A stretch of DNA of 9,775 bases, taken from contig CANKON010000032.1 in NCBI GenBank assembly GCA_947484105.1, forward strand, positions 1 to 9,775. Reading direction: 5' to 3'. The position numbers were made by a program, and so were the translations under genes. This document shows positions 6,248 to 9,775 of the stretch, piece after piece (position 1 is the first letter of the stretch; the number at the start of each line of letters is the position of its first letter). The DNA is from Methylococcaceae bacterium. GTDB taxonomy: Bacteria; Pseudomonadota; Gammaproteobacteria; Methylococcales; Methylomonadaceae. Below the pieces are notes generated by a model that did no database searches, was not told where the DNA came from, and worked only from the letters and a program-made list of their open reading frames with translations.

Positions 6248-7234
6248 ATGAGCCAATCTTTACTTGAACAATTAAAACAATACACCGTCGTTGTTGCTGA
6301 TACTGGCGATATTCAAGCGATTGAAAAATTTACACCGCGTGATGCAACGACAAATCCGTCGTTGATTACAGCAGCAGCACAAATGCCACAATACCAAAGT
6401 ATCGTTGATGATACGTTGAAAGGTGCGCGTGAAACATTAGGTGCAGCAGCAGATGCAGCGCAAGTTGTCACATTAGCATTTGACCGTTTAGCGGTTTCAT
6501 TCGGTTTGCAAATTTTGAAAATCATTCCAGGTCGTGTTTCAACTGAAGTTGATGCGCGTTTATCTTTTGATACTGATGCAACGGTTGCAAAAGGTCGTGA
6601 TTTGATTGCTCAATATGAAGCAGCAGGAATTGATCGCAAACGTGTTTTAATCAAAGTCGCAGCAACTTGGGAAGGTATTCAAGCGGCAGCAACATTAGAA
6701 AAAGAAGGTATTCACTGTAACTTGACTTTGATTTTCGGCTTGCACCAAGCGATTGCGTGTGCTGAAAACGGTATCACTTTGATTTCACCATTTGTTGGTC
6801 GTATTTTGGATTGGTACAAAAAAGACACGGGCAAAGATTCTTATGCACCAGCAGAAGATCCAGGTGTTTTGTCTGTAACTGAAATCTACAATTATTACAA
6901 AAAATTCGGTTACAACACGGAAGTGATGGGCGCAAGTTTCCGTAACGTTGGCGAAATTACTGAGTTAGCAGGTAGTGACTTGTTGACGATTGCACCGTCT
7001 TTATTAGACGAATTGCAAAACACACAAGGCGAATTGCCACGCAAATTGAACGTTGAAGCGGCAGCCGCATCGGCAGCTGAGAAAATCAATGTTGATAAAG
7101 TAACATTTGATGCTATGCATGCTAAAGACCGTATGGCAACTGACAAATTAGCAGAAGGCATTGACGGCTTTGCAAAAGCTCTCGTTGTTTTAGAAACCTT
7201 GTTAGCAGATCGTTTGGCTGTTTTAGAAGCGTAA
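6248..7234 (+). CDS. tal: Transaldolase
   Basis: Class I aldolase that moves the dihydroxyacetone unit between sedoheptulose 7-phosphate and glyceraldehyde 3-phosphate, giving erythrose 4-phosphate and fructose 6-phosphate; part of acceptor regeneration in the RuMP cycle. At 328 residues it is slightly longer than E. coli TalB (317) and belongs to the same subfamily. The Schiff-base lysine is K136 in [13 protein letters not shown]18 lies in VADTGDI, and DATTNPSL (32-39), [12 protein letters not shown] (95-106) and [12 protein letters not shown] are the usual landmarks. No key residue is missing. AGG at 6238-6240 sits seven bases before the ATG. Only 33 bases separate it from the motif-repeat gene, so it shares that transcript. 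A strong terminator follows it, ending the hxlA-tal unit. Confidence 0.97.
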   Translation: MSQSLLEQLKQYTVVVADTGDIQAIEKFTPRDATTNPSLITAAAQMPQYQSIVDDTLKGARETLGAAADAAQVVTLAFDRLAVSFGLQILKIIPGRVSTEVDARLSFDTDATVAKGRDLIAQYEAAGIDRKRVLIKVAATWEGIQAAATLEKEGIHCNLTLIFGLHQAIACAENGITLISPFVGRILDWYKKDTGKDSYAPAEDPGVLSVTEIYNYYKKFGYNTEVMGASFRNVGEITELAGSDLLTIAPSLLDELQNTQGELPRKLNVEAAAASAAEKINVDKVTFDAMHAKDRMATDKLAEGIDGFAKALVVLETLLADRLAVLEA

Positions 7235-7244
7235 TTTTTCCAAT

Positions 7245-7282
7245 AAAAAACCACGCGAGGATTTAATCCCGCGTGGTTTTTT
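7245..7282 (+). terminator. Strong rho-independent terminator after tal
   Basis: A run AAAAAACCACGCG (7245-7257) pairs perfectly with CGCGTGGTTTTTT (7270-7282). The interior GGATT/AATCC can extend the stem. The GC-rich core followed by six T residues is a textbook terminator. The A-run on the other arm would let it act on the opposite strand too, though no convergent gene is here. Confidence 0.93.
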
Positions 7283-7358
7283 GTTGCCTTAAATCTGACG
7301 TTACGCACACAATGCCCCCAAATTAGTTTTTGAAAATTTAAATTCACAAGGTAAAACA

Positions 7359-8618
7359 ATGACAATAAAAAATGCGTTTTATGCCCAATCAGGTGGCGTA
7401 ACGTCGGTGATTAACGCGAGTGCGTGCGGCTTAATTCAAACAGCGCGTTTGCATTCTGACAAAATCGGAACAGTTTACGCGGGTTTAAACGGCATTATCG
7501 GAGCCTTAAAAGAAGAACTCATCGATACCTGTTTTGAAAGTGATGAGACGATTGCCGCATTGCGTTATACGCCAGCTGGTGCTTTCGGTTCATGCCGTTA
7601 TAAACTGAAAAGTTTGGAAACGAATCGCGCTGAATATGAACGTTTAATCGATGTTTTCAAAGCACACAATATTGGTTATTTTTTCTACAATGGCGGCGGG
7701 GATTCACAAGATACCGCGCACAAAGTGTCACAACTTGGCGAACAAATGGGCTATCCGCTCACTTGTATTGGCATTCCTAAAACGGTCGATAATGATTTGC
7801 CCATTACTGACAACTGCGCGGGATTTGGAAGCGTTGCAAAATACGTTGCCGTTTCGATGCGTGAAGCAAGTTTTGACGTGGCTTCGATGTGTGCAACGTC
7901 TACAAAAGTATTTGTGATGGAAGTCATGGGGCGGCACGCTGGTTGGATTGCCGCCGCAGGCGCATTAGCTGCTGACGAAAATCACGATATTCCACTTGTG
8001 ATTCTATTTCCCGAAGTTGAATTTAACCAAACAAAATTTTTGGCGAAAATTGATGAAAAAGTTAAACATTACGGTTACTGCTGCGTCGTGGTTTCCGAAG
8101 GCGTAAAAAACAACAGTGGACAATTTCTTGCCGAAGCAGGTGGCAAAGATGCTTTTGGACACGCGCAATTAGGTGGCGCAGCACCTGTGATTGCGAATTT
8201 AATCAAAGAAAATTTGGGCTACAAATACCATTGGGCAGTCGCGGATTATTTGCAACGTGCCGCCCGTCATATTGCCTCGAAAAACGACGTTGAACAGGCT
8301 TATGCTGTGGGTAAAGCCGCCGTTGAATTTGCGCTTTCAGGTAAAAATGCGGTTATGCCAACGATTGTTAGAACGGCTGATCAGCCTTATCAATGGGAAA
8401 TTGGCAGCGTCGATTTGAAAGACGTGGCGAATGTCGAAAAAATGATGCCACCTGAATTTATAAGCGAAGACGGTTTTGGTATTACGGCGGCTTGTCGCGC
8501 TTATTTACAACCGTTAATTGCGGGTGAAGATTATCCGCCGTACAAAAATGGTTTGCCCGATTATGTTGTTTTGAAAAAACAATTAGTTGCTAAAAAACTA
8601 CCTGAATTTACGGTCTAA
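7359..8618 (+). CDS. pfp: Pyrophosphate-dependent 6-phosphofructokinase
   Basis: Phosphorylates fructose 6-phosphate to the 1,6-bisphosphate with pyrophosphate, reversibly, in the cytosol. In methanotrophs such as Methylococcus the enzyme also acts on sedoheptulose 7-phosphate, tying it to the RuMP cycle. The 419-residue length fits the PPi-dependent group better than the roughly 320-residue bacterial ATP-PFK. Signatures are QSGGVTSVINAS (10-21), YNGGGDSQDTA (110-120), PKTVDNDLPITD (140-151) and EVMGRHAGWIAA (188-199). Within these, the TVDND aspartates are catalytic, and GGDS takes the place of the ATP-enzyme GGDGS loop. The start at 7359 has AAGG seven bases upstream. It lies beyond the tal terminator, so it needs its own promoter or read-through; no convincing promoter is visible in the 75-base gap. 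The following gene starts on the very next base. Confidence 0.95.
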   Translation: MTIKNAFYAQSGGVTSVINASACGLIQTARLHSDKIGTVYAGLNGIIGALKEELIDTCFESDETIAALRYTPAGAFGSCRYKLKSLETNRAEYERLIDVFKAHNIGYFFYNGGGDSQDTAHKVSQLGEQMGYPLTCIGIPKTVDNDLPITDNCAGFGSVAKYVAVSMREASFDVASMCATSTKVFVMEVMGRHAGWIAAAGALAADENHDIPLVILFPEVEFNQTKFLAKIDEKVKHYGYCCVVVSEGVKNNSGQFLAEAGGKDAFGHAQLGGAAPVIANLIKENLGYKYHWAVADYLQRAARHIASKNDVEQAYAVGKAAVEFALSGKNAVMPTIVRTADQPYQWEIGSVDLKDVANVEKMMPPEFISEDGFGITAACRAYLQPLIAGEDYPPYKNGLPDYVVLKKQLVAKKLPEFTV

Positions 8619-9161
8619 ATGATTATTCACAACAGTGGGCTGATTTTATATTTTTTGATGTCATTTGGGTCGGGCTACGCGGTGGGAAATTTTCGTAAAA
8701 TGGGATTTTTACATTCGTGGTTATTGTCGATTATTTTCGTACCGATTGCTTACGAATTGTTGAATCCTAATTTTTTGATGGTGATTACGGTCGTTGGTTT
8801 TTCACTGGGACTTTTTTTCGCAAAAAGCGTGTCGTTTTTTGAAATTATTAGCTATTTGACTCCGTCACGTTTTTTACAACGGCGCGAAAAACCAACTTTT
8901 CAAGGCAATAAAAAACATCAACAGCCGAAGTTTTCAAAAAATGGCAGTGATAATTTTGAAGATTTAGCAGATGGTCGCAAACCTGAAGAAATTTTGGGTT
9001 TGTCGCCTGATTTTACGCAAGCGGAATTACGTGCTGCTTATCAAAAAGAATCAAATCGCACGCATCCTGACAAATGGGCAAATAAACCTGATTCGATTAA
9101 ACAAGTAATGGAATTTGAGCAAAAACTTATCAATATGGCGTACAAAAAATTGAAGCGGTGA
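8619..9161 (+). CDS. Membrane protein with C-terminal J domain (DnaJ-like co-chaperone)
   Basis: The 180-residue protein has a hydrophobic N-terminal half with about three membrane helices (roughly 6-22, 31-48 and 52-70). A basic, polar linker (about 83-118) follows, then a compact J domain at 121-180. The J domain begins KPEEILGLSPDFTQAELRAAY and has the HPD motif at 149-151, followed by the expected last helix, ending in the basic stretch YKKLKR. J domains stimulate ATP hydrolysis by an Hsp70 such as DnaK, so this would recruit Hsp70 to the inner membrane. It has a different build from DjlA, which has one N-terminal helix and a middle domain, so I give no symbol. Its ATG directly follows the pfp stop (TAAATG), indicating translational coupling. 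A link to central carbon metabolism is not shown by the protein itself. It ends one base from the convergent apaH stop. Confidence 0.86.
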   Translation: MIIHNSGLILYFLMSFGSGYAVGNFRKMGFLHSWLLSIIFVPIAYELLNPNFLMVITVVGFSLGLFFAKSVSFFEIISYLTPSRFLQRREKPTFQGNKKHQQPKFSKNGSDNFEDLADGRKPEEILGLSPDFTQAELRAAYQKESNRTHPDKWANKPDSIKQVMEFEQKLINMAYKKLKR

Positions 9162-9162
9162 T

Positions 9163-9775
9163 TTACTTTCGATTGGAATTTGCAACACTAAAACGTTTTA
9201 CGCCGTCAGAATCCAATCGTAACGCTGTTAATTCACGTCCCCAAATACAACCTGTATCAATCGCATAACAATTGTGAGAAGAGTGAAAACCCAATGCCGC
9301 CCAATGTCCAAAAATAAGTTTTATGTCAGCCGTTTTGCGCTGTGGTAATTCAAACCACGGTTTTAAATTTGAAGGTTGTGAACCCAATTCGCCACTATTT
9401 TCAAAATCCAACCGTCCGTTTTTATCGCAAAAACGCATTCGCGTAAAACAGTTGATAATGAAGCGGAGTTGCTCAATGCCTGCTAATTCATTTGTCCACA
9501 CATTGGGTGAATTGCCATAAAGTTGCGCTAATAAATTCTTATAATCGTCTGCTTGCAACGCTTGTTCCGCCAACTTTGCCATCACTATTGTTTGCAATAA
9601 GTCCCATTGTGGCGGCAATCCTGCGTGCAACAAACCAAATCCATTTTCATAATGAAACAACGGTTTTTGTCGCAACCAATTCAGTAATTCATCACGATCT
9701 GGCGCGTTAAAAATGGCTTGCAGTGTATCCTTTTTTTTAATTCGCTCTGGAAAATTCGCCGTCACGAGCAAATGA
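9163..9775 (-). CDS. apaH: Bis(5'-nucleosyl)-tetraphosphatase (symmetrical), 5' end outside window
   Basis: ApaH cleaves diadenosine tetraphosphate into two ADP and also removes Np4-type RNA caps. The visible 204 residues align by eye with the last three quarters of E. coli ApaH. Shared stretches include DELLNWLRQKPL, HAGLPPQWDL (with a metal-binding His), LRFIINCFTRMRFC, LKPWFELP, FGHWAALG (another metal His) and YAIDTGCIWG. The window edge removes the N-terminal part, with the GDVHG, GDLVARG and GNHD metal motifs. The frame is open through 9774, reading H-L-L-V-T-A, as at the end of that GNHD region. The apparent TTG start at 9771 is therefore internal. The stop lies one base from the convergent J-domain gene, with no terminator between them, so transcripts probably overlap. 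Confidence 0.93.
   Translation of the reverse strand, partial: HLLVTANFPERIKKKDTLQAIFNAPDRDELLNWLRQKPLFHYENGFGLLHAGLPPQWDLLQTIVMAKLAEQALQADDYKNLLAQLYGNSPNVWTNELAGIEQLRFIINCFTRMRFCDKNGRLDFENSGELGSQPSNLKPWFELPQRKTADIKLIFGHWAALGFHSSHNCYAIDTGCIWGRELTALRLDSDGVKRFSVANSNRK

Noticed and set aside
6910..7365. 151-codon open frame on the minus strand across the end of tal and its terminator
   Set aside because: It is a shadow of tal; it crosses a strong terminator hairpin, has no family signature and no supporting start signals.
7828..7851. GSVAKYVA in PPi-PFK resembles the [ST]xVx[KR]YL motif
   Set aside because: It lies in the conserved phosphofructokinase stretch after PKTVDND and lacks the final Leu/Ile, so it is a chance likeness.
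1..9775. CRISPR arrays, insertion sequences, tRNA or rRNA genes
   Set aside because: No direct-repeat array, transposase, terminal inverted repeats or cloverleaf-like segment was seen on either strand.

Overview
The window looks like the chromosome of a type I (gammaproteobacterial, Methylococcales-like) methanotroph or a close methylotroph with fairly AT-rich DNA. The evidence is the gene set. Hexulose-6-phosphate synthase, phosphohexuloisomerase, transketolase, transaldolase and a pyrophosphate-dependent phosphofructokinase lie in order on the + strand. Together they make up the ribulose monophosphate (RuMP) formaldehyde-fixing cycle in the PPi-PFK form known from Methylococcus and Methylomicrobium. 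An E. coli-like apaH and E. coli-like transketolase and transaldolase fit a gammaproteobacterium. The genus cannot be set from the sequence alone.

Layout. Positions 1-28 hold the first nine codons of an unidentified minus-strand gene. A NagD-like HAD phosphatase is on the minus strand (58-885). A gene-free, AT-rich stretch of about 660 bp (886-1543) carries the best promoter candidate, in front of hxlA. Then come hxlA (1544-2185) and hxlB (2198-2731), a GU-tolerant hairpin, tkt (2878-4863), another hairpin, two unrecognised repeat-motif genes (4944-5588 and 5591-6214), tal (6248-7234), a strong terminator, pfp (7359-8618), a membrane J-domain gene (8619-9161), and the 3' part of a convergent apaH (9163-9775, cut by the window edge).

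How the genes work together. HxlA condenses formaldehyde with ribulose 5-phosphate and HxlB isomerises the product to fructose 6-phosphate. PPi-PFK phosphorylates fructose 6-phosphate (and, in characterised methanotroph enzymes, also sedoheptulose 7-phosphate). Transketolase and transaldolase regenerate the pentose acceptor. The hairpins after hxlB, tkt and tal could step transcript levels down along the cluster.

The most unusual content is the pair of genes between tkt and tal. The first encodes a predicted exported, membrane-anchored protein with two YPAADFEPK repeats on the predicted periplasmic side and three copies of a [ST]-x-V-x-[KR]-Y-[LI] motif on the predicted cytoplasmic tail. The second encodes a soluble-looking 207-residue protein with nine copies of the same motif. 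Being embedded in the RuMP cluster, they may be a multivalent scaffold or tether for these enzymes. That function is inference only; the repeats themselves are plainly visible.
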